A stretch of 50,221 bases of DNA from Terriglobia bacterium (GTDB taxonomy: Bacteria > Acidobacteriota > Terriglobia > Bryobacterales > Bryobacteraceae), in contig JAJPHS010000027.1 of the NCBI GenBank assembly GCA_021325175.1, positions 1 to 50,221 on the forward strand. Reading direction: 5' to 3'. The notes under the pieces were generated by a model that did not search any database, had not been told where the DNA came from, and saw nothing but the letters and a program-made list of their open reading frames with translations. The translations under genes were made by a program, and so were the position numbers. Positions 1 through 7,163 of this stretch are shown one piece after another (position 1 is the stretch's first letter; each line of letters starts with the position of its first letter).

Positions 1-106
1 CTGGGCAACTCGTATCTGTAGCCCACCCAAAGCTCGCACAGAGCGATAACAATACAGCCGGAAACAGCGCCCTGCGCGCGTGCCCGGCATTTCTCCGATA
101 AGTCAT
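1..106 (-). CDS. N-terminus of a secreted protein (cut by window edge)
   Basis: An ATG at 106-104 opens a frame that stays open for 35 codons to the window edge. It is preceded by a good ribosome site (GGAAGGA about 10 bases upstream on this strand). The peptide has an Arg-rich start (MTYRRNAGHARR), then a hydrophobic stretch (ALFPAVLLSLCASFGWA) and a probable signal-peptidase site before TDTSCP. This is a textbook Sec signal peptide. The mature protein lies outside the window, so function cannot be given. It is transcribed away from the TPR gene. Confidence 0.6.
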   Translation of the reverse strand, partial: MTYRRNAGHARRALFPAVLLSLCASFGWATDTSCP

Positions 107-427
107 GATTGCTTTTCCTTCCGGCGCGACTGGCCGATCAGGAATCCTCCTAGTAATTGGCTGCGACACGTCAGAAGCCCTCCGACTGTCATCAATCCTA
201 CACTGGATCGCCGGTCTGGTCAAGGTTTTTTCCTGCGATAAATTGAATGTAATGAATAATAAAGAGTGATCGGCGCGCCGCGGATGGTACTGTTACGTCC
301 TGGCCGATCGTACCACCTCGCATCCCGGTTCGCCAGGACTCGGGCCGGTAACATCTTTCCTATCTTGCTTCGCCTGTAGTATTCTGGGTAGTTAGAAACC
401 CCATTTCCCGGAGGTCGATTGCACCCC
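107..427. other. Intergenic region between divergent genes
   Basis: About 320 bases separate the leftward secreted-protein start from the rightward TPR gene, so this region should hold promoters for both. It contains an AT-rich patch at 229-268 in otherwise GC-rich DNA. I found no clear -35/-10 pair, RNA gene or convincing small reading frame. A rightward ribosome site GGAGG lies at 410-414. Confidence 0.4.
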
Positions 428-1549
428 ATGCGCGCCACACTTCGAACGCCGATTCTTGCGATTCCCTTAGCCGCTCTTTTCTCGACGATCTGCCTGGCCC
501 AAACCACAGCCTTTGAAGGCAATGTGATGGGCGAAGACGGCAAACCGGTCCAGGGAGCCATGATCCACCTGGATCGCAAAGATATTAAAGGCAACTATAA
601 GGTCAAGACGGATAAAAAAGGCCACTACTACTACGGCGGGCTGCCGATCGGGACCTACCGTATCTCAGTCGAAGTCAATGGGAAAGAAGTGGATTCCGTG
701 GATAACGTCAGGTCCAGGCTGGGCGATCCGATTGAAATCAGCTTCGACCTGAAGCAAGCGGCGGCGCGCGCGGCCGCCGCCAGCGGAGGCGCCGAGGCCG
801 AGTCCAAAGATGCCGAGCGCGGAATGAGCGCGGCGCAAAAGGCGGAGTACGAAAAGAAGCTTAAGGAACAGCAGGAGAAAATGGCCAAGAACAAGGCCTT
901 GAACGACGCTTTTAACGCCGGCGTTCAGGCCGAGGAGGCCAAACAATGGGACGTTGCGGTTCAGAGCTTCGAAAAGGCATCCCAGCTTGATCCGACCCAA
1001 AACGTGGTTTGGGGCCGGCTCGGCGATAGCTACGTCAACCTGGCGGCCACCAAAACCGGCGCCGATCAGCAGGCCGCGCTTGATAAGGGCATTGCCGCCT
1101 ATCAGAAGGCGATCGAATTGAAGCCCGATGCCCCCGAATATCACAACAACTACGCTTTGGCGCTCGCCAAGGAAAAGAAGTTTGCGGAAGCACAGGCGGA
1201 GCTGACCAAGGCGGCGCAGCTCGATCCAACGTCGGCGGGTAAATATTATTACAATCTGGGCGCGGTGCTGGTCAATACCGGCCAGACCGATCAGGCTGTG
1301 GATGCTTTCAAAAAGGCAATCGACGCCGATCCCAACTACGCCGAGGCCTATCTGCAATACGGCATCACGCTGATGGGCAAGGCGTCGCTCGGTCCGGACG
1401 GAAAGATGGTTCCGGTGCCAGGCACGGCGGAGGCGTTCCAGAAATACTTGCAGCTTCAGCCCAACGGCAAGGACGCGGAGACGGCAAAAGCGATGCTCGC
1501 TTCGCTTGGCCAGAGCATCGACACGACTTATAAGAAAACGAAGAAGTGA
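428..1549 (+). CDS. Secreted TPR protein with carboxypeptidase-regulatory-like N-domain
   Basis: 373 residues from the ATG at 428. A TTG at 419 is nearer to GGAGG (410-414) and would add three residues, so the start is not settled. A signal peptide (residues 1-24, ending CLA|Q) is followed by a carboxypeptidase-regulatory-like beta-sandwich (about 28-108; GNVMGEDGKPVQGAMIHLD is the typical opening). Next comes an Ala-rich then Lys/Glu-rich coiled linker (about 110-160) and then at least four TPR units to about residue 345, with the usual A-x-x-x-x-x-K-A-I-E-L-x-P endings. Such proteins act as periplasmic or surface scaffolds. The specific partner is unknown. The stop overlaps the GTG of the next gene by 4 bp, so the two are translationally coupled. 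Confidence 0.85.
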   Translation: MRATLRTPILAIPLAALFSTICLAQTTAFEGNVMGEDGKPVQGAMIHLDRKDIKGNYKVKTDKKGHYYYGGLPIGTYRISVEVNGKEVDSVDNVRSRLGDPIEISFDLKQAAARAAAASGGAEAESKDAERGMSAAQKAEYEKKLKEQQEKMAKNKALNDAFNAGVQAEEAKQWDVAVQSFEKASQLDPTQNVVWGRLGDSYVNLAATKTGADQQAALDKGIAAYQKAIELKPDAPEYHNNYALALAKEKKFAEAQAELTKAAQLDPTSAGKYYYNLGAVLVNTGQTDQAVDAFKKAIDADPNYAEAYLQYGITLMGKASLGPDGKMVPVPGTAEAFQKYLQLQPNGKDAETAKAMLASLGQSIDTTYKKTKK

Positions 1550-1821
1550 TTTTGCGGTTGATCCTCGAAGCCGTCATCGCCGTGCTGGTGATCAGCATGG
1601 TGCGATCGGTGATTGGGATCATCGCCAAGGCTCTATTTCAATCGGCGATGCGGCCCTCGGGTCAGGCGCCGCACCGCCCGCCGGTTTCCTCCGGCGGCGA
1701 ACTGAAAAAAGATCCGGTGTGCGGCACCTATATCTCCGCCGCCACGGCGATCCAAAAAAAGGTTGGCGCGGAGACCTACTACTTCTGCTCGCCCGGCTGC
1801 CGCGAAAAGTTTCGGACGTAG
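1546..1821 (+). CDS. Membrane-anchored YHS/TRASH-type metal-site protein
   Basis: 91 residues, GTG start inside the stop of the TPR gene (GTGA overlap). Residues 2-30 form a single transmembrane helix. A polar linker follows, then DPVCGTYIS and YYFCSPGCREKF near the C-terminus. The spacing (Cys59, then Cys81 and Cys85) is that of the YHS/TRASH-like treble-clef family, which binds heavy metals and is often appended to copper ATPases or found as a separate small protein. Here it stands alone on a membrane anchor. Function is inferred only: metal sensing or chaperoning next to a secreted TPR scaffold. No metal transporter is adjacent. Confidence 0.75.
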   Translation: MILRLILEAVIAVLVISMVRSVIGIIAKALFQSAMRPSGQAPHRPPVSSGGELKKDPVCGTYISAATAIQKKVGAETYYFCSPGCREKFRT

Positions 1822-1879
1822 CGCTTGCTTCCCTGGCGTTCGGGAGCGCCGGTAAAAGGGGTGAGGCTCGGCGCGCGCA

Positions 1880-3112
1880 CTATATTTCCGGCTCGGAAAC
1901 GAGAATCGCTCCGTGGCAGGCCAACTCCGCCAGAAATTCCTTGAGGTCGTTCACCGGAAATTGGTCTTCAAAGCGGCGGCAAAACTCGGCGACCGATAGG
2001 GGCGCCGAATGCGAAAGGTAATCGAGCAGGGGAACAGTCGCGTCACTGAACGTCAACTCCTTGCCGGCAAAGGCGATCTTTATATCGCCGGGCTCCGCGT
2101 CCGGTTTAGGCCGAAAACCCGACGGCGACCCGAGCGTAATGATGGCGTCCGCCGAATCCGGCAGGATTTTTGGCGTCGCGCTCGCGGGAAGGCTGAAGCG
2201 GGGGCGGCGGTCCGAGGTCGCCTCCACATGATCGAGAAATTTTTCGATCAGATCCTCGTCGCGCAGCATATTCGCGACATTTTCCCGAACGGCGGCCAGA
2301 TACTTCCGTTGATTTTCCCGATCCCCGAATCGCGGTAAATCCATTCGCAGCAGCTCGCTCGCTGCCAGATCCCGCATCGCCCATTCCACCAGCTTGATGC
2401 CCGTCGGGGGATGGAGGCCGGCGGTCAAATGCATCGTCGGCTCATCGAGCGGAGTCACCACATGCCACCATCCCCGCGGAATGTAGAGCAGATCTCCGGG
2501 CGTTAAAACATCGTCGAAAACCGGCTCCAGCGACAGCACGTCGGGCTTTTGTTGGGTCTTGTAGCTGATTGGATAGCGTTCCGTGGGGCGGAAGACTTTC
2601 CAGTGCTTCGGGCCTTCGATCTGAAGAATGAAAACGTCGTGGGCGTCGTAGTGCAGGTCGAATCCCGGCGAAGACCGCCAGCTCGCGTACAGATTCACCT
2701 GCACGACGCTGCGCGTTGCCACCTCCAATCCCTCCGCCACGGATCGGATGGGAGGATGCAGCCTATCGATCTCGTTCAAAATGAGACTGGCGCCATCCCT
2801 CAGATGGGCGATGATCGCGGGCGCATTGGGCGACTGCGTCGAACTGCCGGAAACCGTATAGCGGGTAGTTAAAAAAGAAGCGAGCGGCAACTGCGTGCCC
2901 TCTTTCGACATCCGCAGTTGCGGCGCAACCGCCTGATAGGAAAGAATGCCGTTCAGCGCCCGCCAGGAGAGAATTTCCCGGAATTTTTCCCGATGCCCGC
3001 GAATTGCGAGAAAATCGTTGCCCAGATATTGGTCGAAAAACCTCGCTTCCTGCTCCGGAGCGATGAGAGCGGATAAGCAATTCGAAGGATGAGTTAGCTG
3101 TGGGATGCCCAT
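1880..3112 (-). CDS. JmjC/cupin Fe(II)- and 2-oxoglutarate-dependent oxygenase
   Basis: 410 residues from the ATG at 3112. A longer frame from a TTG at 3163 would overlap a good promoter (3145-3174), so the ATG is preferred. The core resembles the Cupin_4/ribosomal-oxygenase branch. DLHYDAHDVFILQ supplies the His154-x-Asp156 iron ligands, the stretch GPKHWKVFRP follows, and GDLLYIPRGWWHVV gives the distal His217. The last 65 residues look like a small winged-helix domain, as in the YcfD/MINA family. Known relatives hydroxylate protein side chains (Arg or His of ribosomal proteins; FIH hydroxylates Asn/Asp/His). The substrate here is unknown. Its divergent neighbour encodes a decapeptide array containing Pro and Asp, an obvious candidate. 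A ribosomal substrate or another protein remains possible. Confidence 0.8.
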   Translation of the reverse strand: MGIPQLTHPSNCLSALIAPEQEARFFDQYLGNDFLAIRGHREKFREILSWRALNGILSYQAVAPQLRMSKEGTQLPLASFLTTRYTVSGSSTQSPNAPAIIAHLRDGASLILNEIDRLHPPIRSVAEGLEVATRSVVQVNLYASWRSSPGFDLHYDAHDVFILQIEGPKHWKVFRPTERYPISYKTQQKPDVLSLEPVFDDVLTPGDLLYIPRGWWHVVTPLDEPTMHLTAGLHPPTGIKLVEWAMRDLAASELLRMDLPRFGDRENQRKYLAAVRENVANMLRDEDLIEKFLDHVEATSDRRPRFSLPASATPKILPDSADAIITLGSPSGFRPKPDAEPGDIKIAFAGKELTFSDATVPLLDYLSHSAPLSVAEFCRRFEDQFPVNDLKEFLAELACHGAILVSEPEI

Positions 3113-3144
3113 TTGAGACGCAAGACGGCTGGTTGCAGTCTCAA

Positions 3145-3174
3145 AGAATACTTCGCAATGCAAAAAATTGTCAA
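3145..3174 (-). promoter_or_regulatory. Sigma-70-like promoter of the oxygenase gene
   Basis: On the minus strand TTGACA (3174-3169) is followed by an 18-base spacer and TATTCT (3150-3145). The predicted transcript start near 3138 leaves a leader of about 25 bases before the ATG at 3112. This is the best consensus-like promoter in the window and argues against the upstream TTG start. Confidence 0.55.
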
Positions 3175-3503
3175 CACCCCCCGGCCGTAATGGAGCCCGT
3201 TTTTGGGACTCCTGGACTTCTTCACGCCTCTGGCAGACGGCTCGTTTGCGTGAATAAATTCAGCGTAACCGCATGAAGTGAAAATCCTTAGCTCTGCTTT
3301 CTGGAGCGGGATAAGGGAATCCGCGAAGCTTGAGGCGGCTTGCGGTGAGATCCGCTCGCGGCGGCTGTCCTTTGGTACTACGGATTTTTCTTAGTAAGTT
3401 TGCTAAGAGTTCCTTAGATAGGATAAGGTATCGATCTTAGCGCGAGTCTGCCGAAAGTACTAGCGCCGGGAGCGGATTAATTTAAATGGAGCAGGTGTGA
3501 ACA
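3175..3503. other. Regulatory intergenic region between oxygenase and repeat peptide
   Basis: About 330 bases without a convincing gene. The right part is AT-richer and carries repeated CTTAG/CTAAG pentamers (about 3288, 3389, 3402, 3412 and 3436). One pair forms an inverted repeat, TCTTAG-8 nt-CTAAGA at about 3388-3407. The block 3407-3446 resembles one upstream of the dksA-like gene (separate entry). No obvious -35/-10 for the peptide gene was found. AGGTG at 3493-3497 is a plausible ribosome site, 6 bases before the peptide ATG. Confidence 0.4.
3407..3446 (+). repeat. Copy 1 of a shared intergenic element
   Basis: This block reads GAGTTCCTTAG, 9-10 variable bases, then GGTATCGATCTTAGCG. 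A second copy at 16970-17007 reads GAATTCCCTAA, then GGTACCGATCTTAGCG. The 16-base core differs at one position and the left arm at three of eleven. Both copies lie upstream of a rightward gene with an intervening leader (about 60 and 120 bases). It could be a promoter for an alternative sigma factor, a regulator site or a small dispersed repeat. Confidence 0.45.
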
Positions 3504-3761
3504 ATGTTGAAAATTAAGAAAGTAGCCCTATTGTGTGCTACAATCCCCTTGTCGATCAGCGCTGGAAATTATGCGAAGTCGGTGCTTGCCTCCGGTCCTG
3601 GACCGTCTGTGGATGGTTTCACGGCCATGGTGTCCGGTCCTGGGCCTTCTGTTGACGGTTTCTCTGGCCCTGGGCCTTCTGTTGACGGTTTCTCTGGCCC
3701 TGGGCCTTCTGTGGATGGGTTCTCCGGTCCCGGGCCTTCTGTTGACGGGTTCGCGTCATAA
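3504..3761 (+). CDS. Decapeptide-repeat peptide (five SGPGPSVDGF units), candidate modified-peptide precursor
   Basis: 85 residues. Residues 1-29 form a leader: a basic start (MLKIKK), a hydrophobic stretch VALLCATIPLSISA, then GNYAKSVLA. This fits a Sec signal peptide with possible cleavage after SISA or SVLA, but could also be a RiPP-style leader. Residues 30-39, 44-53, 54-63, 64-73 and 74-83 are five identical SGPGPSVDGF units. TAMV lies between the first two, and AS closes the protein. Within the repeats there is no Cys, Lys, Arg or Thr. The gene is monocistronic, with a strong terminator 94 bases downstream. I do not recognise the family. It may be a multi-core precursor modified by the divergent oxygenase, or a secreted repeat peptide; the context supports the first as a hypothesis only. 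Confidence 0.75.
   Translation: MLKIKKVALLCATIPLSISAGNYAKSVLASGPGPSVDGFTAMVSGPGPSVDGFSGPGPSVDGFSGPGPSVDGFSGPGPSVDGFAS
3591..3752 (+). repeat. Five 30-bp coding repeats with only synonymous differences
   Basis: Units lie at 3591-3620, 3633-3662, 3663-3692, 3693-3722 and 3723-3752, with a 12-base insert after the first. Variation occurs at the third base of eight of the ten codons (for example GTG GAT versus GTT GAC). No difference changes an amino acid. This is not a CRISPR array: the units are contiguous and in frame. Confidence 0.9.
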
Positions 3762-3854
3762 GCCTACTGTCTTTCCTGCGAGCCGATCGGCCGCCCTTGG
3801 CTTTGACAATCGCGAATTTGGATTGACCAAGTTATTTTTTTCAGGAAGTTTTTT

Positions 3855-3882
3855 GGCCAGCAGAATTTCTGCTGGCCTTTTT
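3855..3882 (+). terminator. Strong intrinsic terminator after the repeat peptide
   Basis: GGCCAGCAG (3855-3863), loop AATTT, then CTGCTGGCC (3869-3877) form a perfect 9-bp stem followed by TTTTT (3878-3882) and a second T-run at 3885-3888. A T-tract precedes the stem. It is the clearest terminator in the window and ends the peptide transcript before the next gene. Confidence 0.85.
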
Positions 3883-3910
3883 CCTTTTCCGGTTGAGTTG
3901 CGCTAAGCCT

Positions 3911-4666
3911 ATGGACAGGTTTTACGAATTCCTGGCTCCGCTGCTCGAAGTCGGAATCATCTTTTCGCTTGCGTTGGTTCTGGTCTTTCTAATCGCTGGG
4001 CGATTTTATAAGTATTGGGCCGTGCTGGCTTACGTTGCCTGGGAGCTTGTGGCCACCTTGGCATTCACGATCGCCGACGTCATTTTTAACGGGAGCTCGC
4101 CGGAACAACAGGACAAATCGGCGCAGTTGCTGTACGCTCGCCTGTATTGGACGAATGACGTGCTGGTGGATCTTTTCCGCTTTGTGCTGGTCATCTTGCT
4201 CATCTACATGGTGTCGGAAGGATCAAAACGCGTTTCTGGGACCTGGCTGGCGGTGATCGTAGCGGCGGCGCTCGTTTTGCCATTCATGCTCTTTGACCGC
4301 GATGTTCGGGTTGTCGAGATGGGTTCCATGCACTTCCGTTTTCCTGCGACGTTATGGTTCCAGAGCACCAGCGAACTGCTCAATTTCGGCGCGGCGATTA
4401 TGAATTTGATTCTGTGGATAAAACTACTGGCGTCAAGGCAGCGCGATCCGCAGATTCTGCTGGTCAGCCTCGGGCTGGGCATTGTGGTCACCGGAACGGC
4501 CATGGCTTACGGCGTGCGCCACCTGCTCGGCGCGCGGGAGTTCAAGGCGGTTGGATACGTGATCATGAATTTAAGCCAGTTACTCGGCTGGCTGATATGG
4601 TGCCGCGCCTTCCGGCCCGCGGCGAAAACACGGGCGCCGGTAAAGTCGGCCGTTTCTTCGATCTGA
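3911..4666 (+). CDS. Seven-helix integral membrane protein of unknown function
   Basis: 251 residues from the ATG at 3911. A TTG at 3893 would add six residues; neither start has a clear ribosome site. Hydrophobic segments near residues 10-28, 36-60, 85-106, 116-132, 150-175, 187-206 and 220-242 give seven predicted helices with short loops. There is no recognisable enzyme motif, and helix 5 carries the polar run QSTSELLNFG. I do not recognise a named family; similar anonymous seven-helix proteins occur in acidobacteria. It starts 33 bases after the terminator of the repeat peptide and ends 63 bases before the ADOP permease, so cotranscription with the permease is possible. Confidence 0.7.
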   Translation: MDRFYEFLAPLLEVGIIFSLALVLVFLIAGRFYKYWAVLAYVAWELVATLAFTIADVIFNGSSPEQQDKSAQLLYARLYWTNDVLVDLFRFVLVILLIYMVSEGSKRVSGTWLAVIVAAALVLPFMLFDRDVRVVEMGSMHFRFPATLWFQSTSELLNFGAAIMNLILWIKLLASRQRDPQILLVSLGLGIVVTGTAMAYGVRHLLGAREFKAVGYVIMNLSQLLGWLIWCRAFRPAAKTRAPVKSAVSSI

Positions 4667-4729
4667 AATGGCGGCGCAGCGCCGCTTCATTTTTTTACTG
4701 CGGAAATTGGTGTAAAATCTTTTGAATTG

Positions 4730-7150
4730 ATGGAGACCATTTTTCAGGATTTTCGTTTCGGCGCGCGGGTATTGCTGCGTGCGCCGCTGGTCGCGGTCTC
4801 CATTATCGTCGTGCTCGGGCTCGGAATTGGCGCCAATTCCACGATGTTTGGCATATTGGACGGCCTTTTCCTGCATTCCGTTCATTATCCGGATCCGCAG
4901 ACGCTGGTTTTTGTCTGGAGCGTCGATTCACAGGGCGCGCTGAGCAACGCCTCCGCCGCCGATTATCTCGATTTTCGAAGAAAAACAAAAACTCTTTCCG
5001 ACGTCGCCGCCTGGAGTCCGACCTCGCTGGTCTTTCTGGCCGGGGAGCGGCCGCGCCAGTTGGGCGGCGCGCGCGTGACCGCGAATTTCTTCCGCACGCT
5101 TCGCGTCAAGCCGATTCTCGGCCGGACGTTCCTGCCGGATGAGGACGGAATCGAAAATCCGGCCCACGCCGCCCGCTCGGTGGTCATCAGCTACCGGCTG
5201 TGGCAGGAGGATCTGGGTGCGGATCCCAACATTCTCGGCCGCACGGTGCTCATCGAAGCTTTGCCCTACACCATCATCGGTGTGATGCCGCCGAATTTTC
5301 AATTCTGGTGGCGGCCGCACGACCTTTGGATTCCGGTCTCGCTTGATCCGAACCAGCGGGACTACCGCAACCTGGCCCTAATCGCGCGGACAAGGGCGCC
5401 GCGGGCAGCGGTCAAAGCTGAAATGAATGTCCTGGCGCGCTCGCTGGCCGACGCCTATCCGAAAAGTGATAAAGGGTGGACCGTTCTGGTGGAGGGGCTC
5501 GAGGAGCGGCTACTCAATCGCACCTTCCGCCTGCGCCTGCTGCTTGCTTCGGCGGCGGTGGGGCTGGTTCTGCTGATCGCCTGCGCGAATGTGACCGGAT
5601 TACTGCTGGCGCGGTCGGCCGCGCGTAATCAGGAGTTCGCGGTGCGCGTTTCTCTCGGCGCTACGGGCTGGCGGCTCGGACGCCAGTTGCTGGCCGAAAG
5701 CGCGCTGCTGGCCCTTGCGGGGGGCGCCGCGGGACTGGCGATCACCTGGACGCTTATCCGGGCCATTCCGGCGCTGGTTCCGTCGGCGGTGATCCCCACC
5801 GGCTCGATCGAGCTGAATGGCGTCGTCATCTCTTTCTGCCTGGCCGCTTCCGCGGTGACGTGCCTTCTGGTCGGATTGGCGCCGGCCTTGGCGGTGGGCC
5901 GGTCGGGAACGCAGACGGCGTTAAGATCGGCCCGCACCACGGGTCCGGGGCGATCGCCGCTGCGATTCCGGCAGGCTCTGGTGGCGGGAGAAATTGCCAT
6001 CGCGCTGATCCTGCTGGCGAGCGCCTGGCTGATGATGGGCAGCCTGCGCGCGCTGACGGGCGCCGATCCCGGATTCGATGCGGCAAATGTCTTGACGCTT
6101 CGCGTAGTAATTCCCGCGGCCAAGTACGACGGTCCGCAGGCAGCGCGCTTTTTTGCGAACGCGCGGGAGCGGATTGCGGCGCTGGCCGGCGTCGAAGCGG
6201 CGACGATGGCCACGACGCTGCCGCACATGGTGAACGGGATGATGGTTCGCTTCGACCGTCAGGATTCGCCGCGCGACGAAGCGCAGCAGCCCAGCGCCGC
6301 CTATGCGGGCGTGGGGCTGGACTATTTCACCACGTTAAAAATTCCGCTGAAGCGCGGCCGCCTGTTTACGGAATCCGACAATGAGCGCGCCAAGCCGGTG
6401 GCCATCGTCAGCGAGGATTTTGCACAACGCTATTTCCCCGGACAGGACCCGGTCGGCTCCATGATTCTCATTTATCGTCCTACCCGAACCAACGGTGAAG
6501 AACGGGTCATTGTCGAGATCGTGGGCGTGGCCGGAAACATAAATCTGGGCGCGCTGTCGGCCGATACGCGCAGCATGATTTACGTGCCGTTTGCGCAGAA
6601 TCCGTACTCCCGCACGGTGCTATTCGCGGTTCGTGCGCGGGGAAATTCCGCCAACCTGGCCAGCTCCGTTCGCGCCACCTTCGCCTCGCTCGATCCCGAA
6701 CAACCCGTCGATCGTGTGACCCCGCTCGAACAGTTGCTTGGGATTCTGTTTGCCGAGCCGCGCTTTGAAACCAGGCTGATGGGATGCTTCGCGCTGCTGT
6801 CGCTGCTCCTTGCGGCTATCGGAATCTACGGCGTCAACGCTTATTCGGTAGCGCAGCGCCGCGCCGAGATCGGGCTGCGAATGGCGCTGGGCGCGAGCCG
6901 CGGCGCGGTCTTGCGCGAAGTGATCGGGCGGGGCCTGCTGCCGACGCTGATCGGCATCGGCCTCGGGCTCGCCGGATCAATATCGATGATGTTCTGGCTG
7001 AAGTCCGTTCTGGTGGGCGCAATGTCACCGGACCCGCTGGCGTTCATCGGAGCCGCGCTGCTGCTGAGCGTGGTGGCGTTGATCGCCTGCTATGTGCCGG
7101 CGCGCAGCGCGACACAAATCGATCCGGCGATCGCGCTGCGGGCGGAATAA
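4730..7150 (+). CDS. ADOP-family ABC transporter permease (MacB/FtsX type)
   Basis: 806 residues from the ATG at 4730; a TTG directly before it is an alternative. It has the ADOP layout: an N-terminal helix (about 18-40), a MacB-type periplasmic domain (about 50-240), a first FtsX-like membrane block (about 270-440, including VGLVLLIACANVTGLLLARS), a second periplasmic domain (about 460-665) and a final FtsX block (about 680-806, with the conserved RRAEIGLRMALGAS). The family partners with a MacB-like ATPase and is thought to move lipids, peptides or drugs, or to act mechanically across the envelope. No ATPase is encoded nearby. TAAAAT at 4713-4718 could be a -10. Paralogue families of this type are large in Solibacter-like genomes. 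Confidence 0.92.
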   Translation: METIFQDFRFGARVLLRAPLVAVSIIVVLGLGIGANSTMFGILDGLFLHSVHYPDPQTLVFVWSVDSQGALSNASAADYLDFRRKTKTLSDVAAWSPTSLVFLAGERPRQLGGARVTANFFRTLRVKPILGRTFLPDEDGIENPAHAARSVVISYRLWQEDLGADPNILGRTVLIEALPYTIIGVMPPNFQFWWRPHDLWIPVSLDPNQRDYRNLALIARTRAPRAAVKAEMNVLARSLADAYPKSDKGWTVLVEGLEERLLNRTFRLRLLLASAAVGLVLLIACANVTGLLLARSAARNQEFAVRVSLGATGWRLGRQLLAESALLALAGGAAGLAITWTLIRAIPALVPSAVIPTGSIELNGVVISFCLAASAVTCLLVGLAPALAVGRSGTQTALRSARTTGPGRSPLRFRQALVAGEIAIALILLASAWLMMGSLRALTGADPGFDAANVLTLRVVIPAAKYDGPQAARFFANARERIAALAGVEAATMATTLPHMVNGMMVRFDRQDSPRDEAQQPSAAYAGVGLDYFTTLKIPLKRGRLFTESDNERAKPVAIVSEDFAQRYFPGQDPVGSMILIYRPTRTNGEERVIVEIVGVAGNINLGALSADTRSMIYVPFAQNPYSRTVLFAVRARGNSANLASSVRATFASLDPEQPVDRVTPLEQLLGILFAEPRFETRLMGCFALLSLLLAAIGIYGVNAYSVAQRRAEIGLRMALGASRGAVLREVIGRGLLPTLIGIGLGLAGSISMMFWLKSVLVGAMSPDPLAFIGAALLLSVVALIACYVPARSATQIDPAIALRAE

Positions 7151-7163
7151 TCAAGACCAATCC

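Noticed and set aside
3591-3752. CRISPR array
   Set aside because: Repeats are contiguous 30-bp coding units without unique spacers and vary only at third codon positions.
3504-3761. Graspetide, lanthipeptide or sactipeptide precursor
   Set aside because: No ATP-grasp, lanthionine synthetase or radical-SAM gene is in the window, and the units lack Cys and Lys; Ser-Asp ester chemistry remains possible but unsupported.
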